Part shown: in pieces, positions 1 through 7,979 of the stretch
Layout of the letters: each line of letters starts with the position of its first letter
How positions within the stretch are numbered: the first letter of the stretch is position 1
Assembly: GCA_016841045.1 (NCBI GenBank)
Contig: JAENZX010000009.1
Location: 1 to 64,000, forward strand
DNA: 64,000 nucleotides
Origin: Thermincola carboxydiphila
GTDB taxonomy: Bacteria > Bacillota > Thermincolia > Thermincolales > UBA2595
Direction: 5' to 3'
Notes under the pieces: generated by a model
The model's database searches: none
Seen by the model: the letters and a program-made list of their open reading frames with translations, nothing else
What the model was told of the DNA's origin: nothing
Position numbers and translations under genes: made by a program

Positions 1-924
1 GCCTTCGGGCTTACCGTTGGGCCCATAAATCCTTCGTGCCCTGGCATTAACAAGGGATGTACTGTTCTTCGGACTTAATGTTATTTCCCTGGTATCTTTT
101 GATGATGAATCCAGTACCCACATGCTGTTTAAATTAAATAATTCCTCTATATTGTTGCCCACACCGTCATCTGCTGTAATTCCGAGAACCTTGGATGCAC
201 TTGGACTTAATTCCTGAATATTTCCATCCTCATCAAATATAACAGCGCCTTCTCTCATTAACTCAAAAAGGCCTTCATACTTGGCTTTATATAATCCCAG
301 CTTCCGATGTAAATGAAGCAGTTGAAATTCACGCTGGATATTTTTAGCAGACATGTTTACCAATCTGTAAATCAGGTCATTTGACCTTCGGCTTTCCCCG
401 GTTACGTCGAGTGTACCCAGGACCTGGCCTTTACTTCCCAGTATCGGAAATGCAGCGCAGGCAAGAATGTGGTTTTCACGGACATAATGCTCGTGTGCCT
501 GAACTTTAATAGGAGCCTTTTCTGCCAGGGAAGTACCAATAGCATTAGTCCCCTTGCTTCGTTCACTCCAGTTAGCACCTTCACATAGCATAAGAGGTTT
601 AGCCTGTCTGATGAAACCGTCATCCATAATCGTTTTGAGGATGTACCCCTCATGGTCAGCTAACAGCACCATGAAGCCCAGGCCTTTAAGCATGGCAAAA
701 AGCTCCTCCATTACCGGGACAGCCACCTCCAGAAGTTGGCGCTTTTCATCCACCCTTTCTGAGAACATGGAGGAACTAAGCACTTCAGTCCTTTCTATAT
801 ATTCGTGATTCACCTGAAAGTCCCGGCTTCTCTCCCATGAACGCTTTATAGAGGGGTTGAGCTTTTCCTCAACTCTTCCTGACTCTATAAACTGGTTCCA
901 CAGGGCCAGTGAATTGTTGTCCAT
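1..924 (-). CDS. AcoR-like sigma-54-dependent transcriptional activator, N-terminal part (cut by window edge)
   Basis: The reading frame is open from an ATG at 924 to the window edge, giving 308 residues with no stop. The N-terminus (MDNNSLALWNQFIESG) and the segment around residues 70-200, with GTNAIGTSLAEK and ACAAFPILGSKGQVLGTLDV, match the GAF sensor region of AcoR-type activators. Residues from about 215 (YEGLFELMREGAVIFDEDGNI) look like a PAS domain. In this family an AAA+ sigma-54 interaction domain and a Fis-type HTH follow; they would lie beyond the window, so the assignment rests on the sensor half. The gene lies 188 bp behind the MoaD gene on the same strand, beyond a terminator. 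Because the alcohol dehydrogenase promoter is of the -24/-12 type, this protein is the likely activator of that operon (inference). Confidence 0.85.
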   Translation of the reverse strand, partial: MDNNSLALWNQFIESGRVEEKLNPSIKRSWERSRDFQVNHEYIERTEVLSSSMFSERVDEKRQLLEVAVPVMEELFAMLKGLGFMVLLADHEGYILKTIMDDGFIRQAKPLMLCEGANWSERSKGTNAIGTSLAEKAPIKVQAHEHYVRENHILACAAFPILGSKGQVLGTLDVTGESRRSNDLIYRLVNMSAKNIQREFQLLHLHRKLGLYKAKYEGLFELMREGAVIFDEDGNIQELSPSASKVLGITADDGVGNNIEELFNLNSMWVLDSSSKDTREITLSPKNSTSLVNARARRIYGPNGKPEG

Positions 925-1057
925 ACAATCAACCCTCTCTAAATCCAAAATAAACCAATTACATAATTAAACACGCATTACTCAATGCAGCTGCTATATA
1001 GTTTAATTATAGCACTCTGACGGCCTTTTACTATATAAAAATTCCGAGGTAAAAACT

Positions 1058-1096
1058 GTAATAAAAACGGGTATCCTATTAAACAGGACACCCGTG
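1058..1096 (-). terminator. Rho-independent terminator after the aldehyde oxidoreductase operon
   Basis: Arms at 1067-1077 and 1085-1095 (ACGGGTATCCT / AGGACACCCGT, one G-T pair) form a hairpin. Read on the minus strand it is followed by a T-rich run, placing it just downstream of the MoaD stop codon. It separates the operon from the activator gene. Confidence 0.8.
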
Positions 1097-1112
1097 CCAA
1101 ATTAAACTACTC

Positions 1113-1367
1113 TTAACCTCCGCCAACGGGAGGAAATATACCTACCCGGTCGGTGTCTTTAAGAACCTGGTCATCGGCTTGTGCCAGGCCATTTATTAAG
1201 TTAACAAGCGGAAGTGAAGACTGGAGATTTAGCATATGATGAAGTTCACGGATAGTTAGACCATCAGGTACTTCAAGACAAAATTCATTTTCTCCGTAGC
1301 AAGACAGTCCCTTATTATTACATTTTAGTCCTGCAAAAAGCCTGATTTCGAGTTTCATAAGGGGCAC
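1113..1367 (-). CDS. MoaD/ThiS-family sulfur carrier protein
   Basis: This 84-residue protein ends in IFPPVGGG, the C-terminal glycine tail that MoaD and ThiS proteins use for adenylation and thiocarboxylate formation. The beta-grasp pattern (IRLFAGLK at the start, a hydrophobic core, a pterin-type end PPVGGG) fits MoaD. It starts 7 bp after the aldehyde ferredoxin oxidoreductase gene, so it is probably co-transcribed. MoaD supplies sulfur for the dithiolene of molybdopterin. Its place beside a tungsten-type oxidoreductase suggests a dedicated sulfur carrier for that enzyme's bis-pterin cofactor (inference). It is not a full pathway: no MoaE, MoeB or MoaA is in the window. Confidence 0.85.
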   Translation of the reverse strand: MPLMKLEIRLFAGLKCNNKGLSCYGENEFCLEVPDGLTIRELHHMLNLQSSLPLVNLINGLAQADDQVLKDTDRVGIFPPVGGG

Positions 1368-1374
1368 CCCTTAT

Positions 1375-3096
1375 TTAAAAATTAAATACCTCGTCAATTT
1401 CCTCATCAGTGAAATCCCAAGTGGTATTGTGAGGAGGACACTCGTCACTGAAAAATTCAGGCAGTCGATCATCCTTGTCAGTAAAGCCTGCAGCTTTGTT
1501 AAATTCTCTTTCGGTACGAAGGACAAATTTTCCTAGTTCAGTCACATCATCTGCTGTCAGGCTGATACCATACTCAGCATTAAGCATATCTATGATAGCC
1601 TGGAATGCCTCTGCGTTATCCAAAATACAGAAGGCCACAAACAGGCAGAGGCCTGTACTGTCAACAGCGGCAGTTGCAATTTGCAGGTTTCTGGAGAGCT
1701 CCACATTGCCTTCTTTACCCAGAGGATTTACATCTCCTCCAACCTTAAGAATATTAGTAGCAACTGAGTAACCTGCCGTATGGTCAGCGCCCATAGGACT
1801 GGTTGCATAGGTAAGACCTACACCTTTAACTGCCCTGGGGTCATATGCTGGAATACCCTGGTTCTTTACGACAGGAACGCGGGTTACCCCAAGAGCTTTT
1901 CCGGTGAATCCAGCGCCGTTACCTAATATACGTCCGAGGTATGTGCCTTCTTTGATTTCTCCTAACAACTTCAATAGTCCAGGACCGTCGCCAAAGGGAA
2001 TAACTCCACCTTCCATGGCAACTCCCACAGTAACAGCTGTTTCAATGCTATCAATACCAATATCATCACAAATCCGATCAGCCTGAGCAATAATGTCAAG
2101 GTCATCGATGCAGCAATCTGCGCCAAAGCCCCAAATGGTTTCATATTCAAAGCCAGATGTTAAATAATTGCCATCTTTGTCATTGTAAATCTGTGAACAC
2201 TTTATAACACAGCCCGCATGGCAGCCGTGCGAGGTTTTTCCCTTCCTGCTTTCAATAACATCATGCATGGTCTCACCAGAGATTTTATTAGCACCCTCAA
2301 AGCGTCCGGTCTTAAAGTTTTGGGTTGGCAGACCGCCGGCCTCGTTCAGAATGTTTACGAGGACGTTAGTACCATAGGTCGGTAAACCCTGACCTGTTAC
2401 AGGATGCTCCAGAAGACCCTTGGCAAATACCTTGGCTGCGTCTTTAAACTTGTCGGAATCTACAATCTGAACCGGGGCAGCACCGTTATCATCAATAGTG
2501 ATATATTTTACCCTTTTGGAACCCATAACAGCACCCAAGCCACCCCTGCCAGCACTTCTGATGTTGCCATCAGGGTCCTTTACAGAGATGTTGGCAGCAG
2601 TTAATTTAGATTCTCCAGCCTGGCCAATAGTGATTACACCAATTTGATTACTATATTTTTCAACCAGACGCTGAATTACTTCGTAGTTACCTTTTCCAAC
2701 TAAGTCAGCCTCTTTTTCAATTTTTATACCGTCTTTATCGATATGGATGCCGTAGAAGTTATCACCCTCAGGCTGACCTTCAATAATCAGGGCTTTAACC
2801 CCCATCCTGGCCAGCTTCTGTGATGCTGTACCACCGGCGTTACTTTCCTTGATCCCTCCTGTAAGAGGACTTTTAGCGCCTACTGAGAGACGACCTGAGT
2901 TGGGAGCTTGAGAACCGGTCAGCAGACCCGGCGCAAAAACCAGTTTGTTTTTCTTGCCCAGAGGATGGCATGTCGGCTCCACTTCTTTGGCCACAACGGC
3001 GGAAGTAAGAGCCCTCCCCCCCAGACCCTGCCACTCTGCAGGAACATCTTCGATTTGAGCTGTCAGGTCTGTCATGTTCACACGAAAAATTTTCAT
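1375..3096 (-). CDS. aor: Tungsten-type aldehyde ferredoxin oxidoreductase
   Basis: The 573-residue product has the AOR family layout. The N-terminal pterin-binding domain contains GGRALTSAVVAKEV and NSGRLSVGAKSPLTGGIKESNAGG. The [4Fe-4S] cluster ligands lie in GCHAGCVIKC (about residues 290-300), with the distal cysteine near TGLCLFVAFC. Family members oxidise aldehydes to acids with ferredoxin, or reduce acids in the reverse direction, in the cytoplasm. It is slightly shorter than the roughly 600-residue archaeal enzymes. The start has a GAGGAGGAATTCT-type ribosome site. It lies 37 bp downstream of an iron alcohol dehydrogenase and 7 bp upstream of moaD, which suggests interconversion of alcohol, aldehyde and acid. 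Tungsten rather than molybdenum is family knowledge and cannot be read from the DNA. Confidence 0.95.
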   Translation of the reverse strand: MKIFRVNMTDLTAQIEDVPAEWQGLGGRALTSAVVAKEVEPTCHPLGKKNKLVFAPGLLTGSQAPNSGRLSVGAKSPLTGGIKESNAGGTASQKLARMGVKALIIEGQPEGDNFYGIHIDKDGIKIEKEADLVGKGNYEVIQRLVEKYSNQIGVITIGQAGESKLTAANISVKDPDGNIRSAGRGGLGAVMGSKRVKYITIDDNGAAPVQIVDSDKFKDAAKVFAKGLLEHPVTGQGLPTYGTNVLVNILNEAGGLPTQNFKTGRFEGANKISGETMHDVIESRKGKTSHGCHAGCVIKCSQIYNDKDGNYLTSGFEYETIWGFGADCCIDDLDIIAQADRICDDIGIDSIETAVTVGVAMEGGVIPFGDGPGLLKLLGEIKEGTYLGRILGNGAGFTGKALGVTRVPVVKNQGIPAYDPRAVKGVGLTYATSPMGADHTAGYSVATNILKVGGDVNPLGKEGNVELSRNLQIATAAVDSTGLCLFVAFCILDNAEAFQAIIDMLNAEYGISLTADDVTELGKFVLRTEREFNKAAGFTDKDDRLPEFFSDECPPHNTTWDFTDEEIDEVFNF

Positions 3097-3133
3097 TAGA
3101 ATTCCTCCTCGTAACTGTCAGATCCAAAATTAA

Positions 3134-4330
3134 TTACATTGCGTTTTTATAAATCTGCATTACATCTTCCAGAGTTGCAATCCTTGGGTTGGTAAGGCTG
3201 CAGGCATCTTTCATAGCATTTTCTGCCATGGTTTTGATATCTTCTTCTTTCACACCAAGCTCAGTCAGACCGGCAGGAATTCCAATATCAGCAGAAAGTT
3301 TTTCAATAGAAGCAATTGCCAAGTCAGCTGCGTCACGAACTGATAAGCCTTCAATATTTTCACCCATTGCCACAGCTATATCAGCAAAACGCTGGGGAGA
3401 AGCGATAAGATTGAACTTTTCTACATGGGGAAGCAGGATGGCATTACATACACCGTGGGGCAGGTTGTACATTCCACCCAGTTGGTGAGCCATAGCATGT
3501 ACATAACCAAGGCTTGCATTGTTGAAAGCCATGCCTGCTAGGAACTCAGCATAAGCCATAGCATCTCTGGCTTCAAAGTTTGAACCGTTAGCAACAGCAG
3601 TGCGCAGGTTCTGTGAGATGAGCTTGATAGCCATTAGGGCAGCCGAATCTGTAACAGGGGTTGCCCATATTGAAACATAAGCTTCAACGGCGTGTGTAAG
3701 TGCATCCATACCTGTTGCAGCTGTTAGGCCAGCAGGTTTAGCCATCATGAGAAGCGGATCATTGATGGCAACACTCGGGGTGCAGCGCCAGTCAACTATA
3801 GCCATCTTTACATGTGTATCAGTATTGGTGATAATGCAGAAACGTGTCATCTCACTGGCAGTACCTGCAGTTGTATTCACTGCAATAAGTGGAACCATGG
3901 GTTTTGTGGACTTGTTTATGCCTTCATAATCACGGATGTGTCCACCGTTACCGGCTACAATACCAATTCCTTTTGCACAGTCATGGGGGCTTCCGCCGCC
4001 GACAGATACTATAATGTCACAACCATTTTCCTGAAGTACTTTTACGCCGTCATGAACATTTATATCAGTGGGGTTTGGTTCTGCTCCGTCAAAAATGGTC
4101 ACTTTAACTCCTTCAGCTTCAAGATAGCCTTTGATGGTGTCAGCCATACCCATTTTGTTAAGTACAACATCGGTAACGATAAGAGCATGTGATCCACCCA
4201 GACTCTTAACCTGCTCACCCACACTCTTAGCACAACCTGCGCCCATTAAATTAACATTGGGCATAAAATACGCAAATGTCTGTTCTCCTAATGCCACTAC
4301 TAACAACTCCTTTGAATTAGTTTTTTTCAT
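3134..4330 (-). CDS. Iron-containing (group III) alcohol dehydrogenase
   Basis: The 398-residue protein shows the Fe-ADH fold markers: the nucleotide-binding GGGSPHDCAKG and the metal-binding region GMDALTHAVEAYVS followed by GYVHAMAHQLGGMYNLPHG, which supply the usual Asp/His ligands. The enzyme would interconvert primary alcohols and aldehydes with NAD(P)H in the cytoplasm. It is the first gene of the ADH-AOR-MoaD unit, and a sigma-54 promoter lies about 45 bp upstream of its start. The aldehyde product is the natural substrate of the next gene. The exact alcohol (ethanol, butanol or other) cannot be read from the sequence. Confidence 0.95.
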   Translation of the reverse strand: MKKTNSKELLVVALGEQTFAYFMPNVNLMGAGCAKSVGEQVKSLGGSHALIVTDVVLNKMGMADTIKGYLEAEGVKVTIFDGAEPNPTDINVHDGVKVLQENGCDIIVSVGGGSPHDCAKGIGIVAGNGGHIRDYEGINKSTKPMVPLIAVNTTAGTASEMTRFCIITNTDTHVKMAIVDWRCTPSVAINDPLLMMAKPAGLTAATGMDALTHAVEAYVSIWATPVTDSAALMAIKLISQNLRTAVANGSNFEARDAMAYAEFLAGMAFNNASLGYVHAMAHQLGGMYNLPHGVCNAILLPHVEKFNLIASPQRFADIAVAMGENIEGLSVRDAADLAIASIEKLSADIGIPAGLTELGVKEEDIKTMAENAMKDACSLTNPRIATLEDVMQIYKNAM

Positions 4331-4373
4331 TCGGCTTTTTTCCTACGCCGTTAGCCGATTTACTAAATATATA

Positions 4374-4392
4374 AAGCAATTTCTATGCCAAC
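4374..4392 (-). promoter_or_regulatory. Sigma-54 (-24/-12) promoter of the ADH-AOR-MoaD operon
   Basis: Read on the minus strand the site is TTGGCATAGAAATTGCTT. The GG and GC doublets are exactly 12 bases apart, as in the consensus TGGCAC-N5-TTGCW, with one mismatch (T for C). It sits about 45 bp before the ADH start codon, and an AcoR-like activator gene lies downstream of the operon. Confidence 0.85.
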
Positions 4393-4464
4393 TTTGTTCA
4401 TGTTTCAAAAAGTCCAATTATTATGCACTTATGAGATATTTCACACAATTCAAACAGTGTTTTT

Positions 4465-4487
4465 GTTTCTCAAAATGAAACGTTTCA
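4465..4487. promoter_or_regulatory. Candidate activator-binding palindrome 1 upstream of the sigma-54 promoter
   Basis: TGAAACGTTTCA at 4476-4487 is a perfect 12-bp palindrome. It overlaps a second arrangement, GTTTC (4465-4469) with GAAAC (4477-4481). The sites are about 85-110 bp upstream of the -24 element, a usual distance for sigma-54 enhancers. Binding by the AcoR-like protein is inference. Confidence 0.5.
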
Positions 4488-4548
4488 CAAACGCACAAAC
4501 CATCAAACCTCGCAAAAACCTCCATTCCACGCGGGCTCGTGCCTATAT

Positions 4549-4584
4549 TCCCATTTTGGGACTCGGTGTGTCATTTTGGGACAG
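4549..4584. promoter_or_regulatory. Candidate activator-binding palindromes 2 and 3 (repeated CATTTTGGGAC)
   Basis: CCCATTTTGGGAC (from 4550) and TGTCATTTTGGGACA (4569-4583) share CATTTTGGGAC as a direct repeat about 21 bp apart, two helical turns. Each is itself an imperfect palindrome. They lie 160-210 bp upstream of the sigma-54 promoter, which fits paired enhancer sites. Confidence 0.5.
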
Positions 4585-4639
4585 TTCACAAGATGGAAGC
4601 GAAAAAAATATTCAAGGAATGAAAAACCTTACCTAGGGC

Positions 4640-4930
4640 AGAGCCGGAATGGGCACTTCCTCCGTGGCGGATTCGCTTTTGAAACCTGGTGAAATCGGCT
4701 TTATATACATTAAAAATTCTCGGATACTCACGCAGGGAGGGGACAGATATTTCCTCCACGGCGGCTACAACTCAGCGTGTTACCGAATCGCTTCGCTCTT
4801 CGACACGCGGATGTCAGACTCGCCGCTTAAGGAAATATCTGTCCCCTCCAGGACGTTTTTTATGAAATTGTCAGATAAGTAAGCCGCTTCCCTCGGCTTA
4901 AGGGCCGCTCAACGCAAAAAATAATTTCAC
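4640..4930. repeat. Structured intergenic element with a 20-bp perfect inverted repeat
   Basis: A 20-bp sequence at 4736-4755 (GGAGGGGACAGATATTTCCT) recurs as its exact reverse complement at 4830-4849. The spacer holds a second inverted pair, GCGTGT (4775-4780) and ACACGC (4803-4808). A degenerate copy of the TTCCTCC-GGCGG segment occurs near 4658, and a further AAGCCG/CGGCTT hairpin near 4880-4900. No credible gene is present. It may be a REP- or MITE-like repeat; copies elsewhere in the genome would be needed to tell. Confidence 0.6.
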
Positions 4931-4958
4931 GCTCAAAAATTTAATTTGCTGAAAACTA

Positions 4959-5768
4959 TTACTGTCTGCTTTTCAATATTTCGGGCTTCAAGGCGCCGTC
5001 CTCGTTGAAGAGCTTTTTGTAGGACAGGCCCACCAGTAAGAGGCAGCCTATGGCTACTGCTGCGGCTATCATCAGCATTACAACTATTTGATATCTTACT
5101 GCCTCGTGGGGATCGGCTCCGCCCAGGATTTGGCCGGTCATCATGCCTGGGAGACTTACTATGCCTACTACCATTAGTGAATTAATGGTGGGGGTCATTC
5201 CTGACCGGACGGCGTCTTTTACACATCCCCGAATGGCCTCCCATGGGGTGGCTCCGAAGGCGAGTAGAGCTTCTATCTCCCCTGCCCTTGCGTATGCTTC
5301 TCCATAAAGGCGGTCAAGGGATAGAGCAATCCCGGTCATTGAGTTACCGAGAATCATTCCGAATATCGGGATAACTATTTTTGCAGAGTACCATGGCTCA
5401 GGCTGTATGATAATACGAACGACTATCAAACCTACTAGTAACGTACTGGTTAGTATAGACCAGAATGCCAGGGATACCGGATATTGCGGGACATTAGGCG
5501 TTCGTTTTACTGAGGCCCTTGCAGCCACAAAACTCATTAATGCAATCATAAGGGAAATCAGCCAGAGGTTATTAAATGTAAATAAATACTTTAATACATA
5601 GCCAATAAATGTTAACTGGACAAAGGTTCGTACCGTGCCCCACAGCAGAGATTTAAGCAGGCCCAGCCTAAGCGCTGCAGATATCGCCCCTGTAATTAAA
5701 ACCAGGATAACACTCATGGCAAGCTGAAAATCAGAAATTGGTACAACACCGCTATTCAACTTTGCCAC
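4959..5768 (-). CDS. fetB: UPF0014/FetB-type ABC transporter permease
   Basis: This 269-residue, strongly hydrophobic protein has about seven membrane segments, the first starting near residue 15 (LAMSVILVLITGAISAALRL). The segment AYARAGEIEALLAFGATPWEAIRGCVKDAVRSGMTPTINS is the cytoplasmic coupling region typical of the UPF0014 (YbbM/FetB) family. The E. coli homologue FetB, with FetA, exports iron and aids resistance to oxidative stress (family knowledge). It overlaps the ATPase gene by 17 bp, so the two are translationally coupled. The substrate here has not been shown. Confidence 0.85.
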   Translation of the reverse strand: MAKLNSGVVPISDFQLAMSVILVLITGAISAALRLGLLKSLLWGTVRTFVQLTFIGYVLKYLFTFNNLWLISLMIALMSFVAARASVKRTPNVPQYPVSLAFWSILTSTLLVGLIVVRIIIQPEPWYSAKIVIPIFGMILGNSMTGIALSLDRLYGEAYARAGEIEALLAFGATPWEAIRGCVKDAVRSGMTPTINSLMVVGIVSLPGMMTGQILGGADPHEAVRYQIVVMLMIAAAVAIGCLLLVGLSYKKLFNEDGALKPEILKSRQ

Positions 5769-6417
5769 CTTCCTTTACAGGTAAATAAAGGTTCTGCAGG
5801 TTAGGCAGACGTTGGAAATCACCGGTATGTGAAACGAGTATGACACCCCTGTCTTTGTTTTGTACCAGCCAGGAGGTTAATAAGTCAATAACGGCATTTG
5901 AAGATTTACTGTCAAGGGCAGCCAGTGGTTCATCCAGCAGCAGCACCGTCGGCTGGAGCAGCAATGACCTAACCAGAGCGACCCTGGATGCCTCTCCACC
6001 GGAAAGTGTTCGTGCATCCTGGTCCAGCAAACCGCTCGATAAATAGAGGTGTTCCATCATTTCTACTGCCCTTTCAAGGTTTAAGCTGACATCCTGTTTA
6101 ACAAGTGCCAGCTCAAAAGGTTTAACCAGATTATACCTTACACTCCCATCAAACAGAGCAGGTTTCTGTGCCAGGTAAGATACCCTGCGCCTCCAGGAAG
6201 CAGGCATAAAATCATCCCATGATACACCGTTAAGATAAACGGTCCCCATCTCAGCCATCTTCAATCTTGCTAGGATTCTCAGCAAGGTTGTCTTCCCTGA
6301 CCCGGAGGGTCCAGATATATTTAAAACACACCCAGCCGGAAGTTCACCGGAAACCTTTATCCGGTGAACTTCCGGCCCAACCAAATACTCTATATCTTTA
6401 AATTCTAACAGACTCAT
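5752..6417 (-). CDS. fetA: FetA-type ABC transporter ATP-binding protein
   Basis: The 221-residue ATPase carries Walker A GPSGSGKTT (about residues 36-44), the signature LSGGEASRVAL, Walker B VLLLDEPLAALD and the switch histidine in LVSHTGD. Length and neighbour match E. coli FetA/YbbL, the partner of FetB. It precedes the permease on the minus strand and overlaps it, forming a two-gene exporter unit. An iron or metal substrate is inferred from the family only. Confidence 0.88.
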   Translation of the reverse strand: MSLLEFKDIEYLVGPEVHRIKVSGELPAGCVLNISGPSGSGKTTLLRILARLKMAEMGTVYLNGVSWDDFMPASWRRRVSYLAQKPALFDGSVRYNLVKPFELALVKQDVSLNLERAVEMMEHLYLSSGLLDQDARTLSGGEASRVALVRSLLLQPTVLLLDEPLAALDSKSSNAVIDLLTSWLVQNKDRGVILVSHTGDFQRLPNLQNLYLPVKEGGKVE

Positions 6418-6457
6418 CTTCTTATCTCCATTAAAGAAATGTTAGTCATTTTTTACA

Positions 6458-6637
6458 TTATTTAAAACCCTTGCGCACATCTTCCAATTTTAATTGTGTG
6501 GTTTTCCCTTTTTCTTTATACGCCTTAATAACCCCCGGGAATTCCTCCCTTTGATTAAACGTATCTATCAATCCGTAAAGAATAACTATTCCAATGATAA
6601 CTGCGGCTATTACAGCAATTTTTTTCAGGTCGGTCAT
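6458..6637 (-). CDS. Small single-pass membrane protein (59 aa)
   Basis: An ATG at 6637 is preceded by a strong GGGGGG ribosome site with good spacing. It opens a 59-residue frame that ends at a TAA at 6458. The protein starts MTDLKKIAVIAAVIIGIVIL, a short basic N-terminus followed by one hydrophobic helix (residues about 7-24). The rest is a charged 35-residue tail (NQREEFPGVIKAYKEKGKT). No family was recognised. It lies 40 bp upstream of fetA on the same strand and downstream of the YkgJ-like gene, so it may be co-transcribed with either. The strong ribosome site and plausible composition make it a likely real gene. Confidence 0.65.
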   Translation of the reverse strand: MTDLKKIAVIAAVIIGIVILYGLIDTFNQREEFPGVIKAYKEKGKTTQLKLEDVRKGFK

Positions 6638-6696
6638 TTATCCCCCCCCTTTTTGGTTGGTGCTGTTTGGTGTTTTTTCATAAGCCTGATAAGTGT

Positions 6697-7311
6697 TTAT
6701 ATACCAGCAGCTAAAATTCCTGCCGCAATCGGAAACCTGACCGTGACGTCATCCGGAATTATTGCAGCGGAATCCCAATCCACTAACTGCCTGAACTTGG
6801 GGATAGAAAGAAGTAAGCTTGCAGCTTTCTTTGCTGAATCTATAAATTCAGGGTTGATTAATTCAGGGCGCTCTAGAAGAGGGCAGTTATACGATTCGGT
6901 ATCTTTAGCAAGAATCAGGTAGTAGTTTTCTTTTTCTCGAAAAAATTTCAGTGGAAACAACCGGCAGTTGACAGGTCTTTCATGCCTTGGACAGGGTTTA
7001 ATACATCTTATCTGGAAACACCCCGCGTGTTGACCCCATTCAGGTGGGTATTCATACATTGCCCCAGATAAAAAACGTGGTTTAAGCCAGTCTGCTTCAA
7101 GTGGAAATATCTCTTCTTCTCCTGGCAGAAGCTCCATTCCTGCTTCCTCTTCTTCCGGAACTATATAGCAGCAGCATATTTTGCCACAAAGTTTACCGCA
7201 GTCTGTTTTAGAAAGCGGAAATCTGTCCAATATTTCGTAAACCTTTTCGTATAAGACACGATAATCTTTTAAGTCGACAAATTTTAAGCCTTCTAAAATA
7301 TTGTTAGTCAA
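6697..7311 (-). CDS. YkgJ-like Cys-rich metal-chelating-domain protein
   Basis: This 204-residue protein has a cysteine arrangement like the YkgJ (CxxCxxCC) family: DCGKLCGKICCCY near residues 37-49, then CFQIRCIKPCPRHERPVNCRLFPL near residues 97-120. These proteins are thought to bind zinc or an iron-sulfur cluster; their role is unknown. The C-terminal half is ordinary and soluble. No signal peptide is seen. It is the first gene of a minus-strand group that continues with the small membrane protein and fetAB, an arrangement that could point to metal handling (inference only). Confidence 0.75.
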   Translation of the reverse strand: MTNNILEGLKFVDLKDYRVLYEKVYEILDRFPLSKTDCGKLCGKICCCYIVPEEEEAGMELLPGEEEIFPLEADWLKPRFLSGAMYEYPPEWGQHAGCFQIRCIKPCPRHERPVNCRLFPLKFFREKENYYLILAKDTESYNCPLLERPELINPEFIDSAKKAASLLLSIPKFRQLVDWDSAAIIPDDVTVRFPIAAGILAAGI

Positions 7312-7349
7312 AATTTATAACTCCCTTGACAATAATTTATACTTTTATG

Positions 7350-7390
7350 TACACCAAAAAAGGCCAAAATATCATCCGGCCTTTTTAAGT
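7350..7390. terminator. Hairpin terminator, probably bidirectional
   Basis: AAAAAAGGCC (7356-7365) pairs with GGCCTTTTT (7378-7386). It has A/T tracts on both sides, so it can serve transcription in either direction. It would end the DUF4177-like gene's transcript. Confidence 0.7.
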
Positions 7391-7487
7391 GTAACATATT
7401 CTTTTTTCCATGGGTACGGTAAATCTATAATCAGAATGTCTAAACAAATAAATTTTAGCAAGGAGTGTTATTTGATTGGTTGATTAA

Positions 7488-7673
7488 CTATCTTTTCAGA
7501 AGCAGCAAGGCTCTATGTACACTGTTATCTGCCAACAATCTAGTCGAAACAATCTCCCATCCCGCGGGACAATAATCACTAAAAGCGGAATTATAACCTT
7601 CCCATTCAATCCCGCCCTCAGATCTAAGTCCACAATCCAACTGGGTAACTTCAACTACCTTGTATATGGCCAA
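7488..7673 (-). CDS. DUF4177-like small protein
   Basis: The start TTG at 7673 lies 8 bases after an AAAGGAG site, giving 61 residues beginning MAIYKVVEVTQLD. A GTG nine bases upstream would overlap the ribosome site. The pattern YKVVEV, PAGWEIVSTRLL and ALLLLKR resembles DUF4177 proteins, a small single-domain family of unknown function. It stands alone, flanked by terminators. No more precise role is visible. Confidence 0.6.
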   Translation of the reverse strand: MAIYKVVEVTQLDCGLRSEGGIEWEGYNSAFSDYCPAGWEIVSTRLLADNSVHRALLLLKR

Positions 7674-7979
7674 GATAACCACTCCTTTATTTTGTTTTTT
7701 AGATTCAAGTTTACTGATCGATTCATAATTATACTCTTTTTGCCATTCTATTCTGATGAATTAGAATTTGTGTCGAACCGCCGTAATTATCGTTATGCCG
7801 CGGTACTTTTAAAACATATCTTGTTATATAATTATTTACCATATTGTAATATATCAATCAAAAAATTATACATAATCAAGAAATATTCTTTATGGTAATG
7901 TTTGCCATTTAAAAAGAAAAAACCTGGCATTAGCCAGGTAATATCTCAAAACAGCATATTAACATTGACGGATTACACC
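7674..7979. other. AT-rich gap between the DUF4177-like gene and the M24 peptidase
   Basis: Apart from the terminator of the M24 peptidase gene at its right end, this stretch shows only AT-rich sequence. It presumably includes the promoter of the DUF4177-like gene. No conserved gene or repeat was seen. Confidence 0.5.
7903..7940 (-). terminator. Terminator of the M24 peptidase gene
   Basis: ACCTGGC (7922-7928) and GCCAGGT (7933-7939) form a tight hairpin with loop ATTA. It is followed on the minus strand by a long T-rich run, about 40 bp after the stop codon. Confidence 0.85.

Noticed and set aside
3812-4192. 126-residue frame antisense to the alcohol dehydrogenase
   Set aside because: Fully inside a well-supported gene on the other strand; composition is that of a shadow frame.
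4649-4882. Open frame across the intergenic inverted repeat
   Set aside because: It runs through both arms of the repeat, has no ribosome site and no family-like composition.
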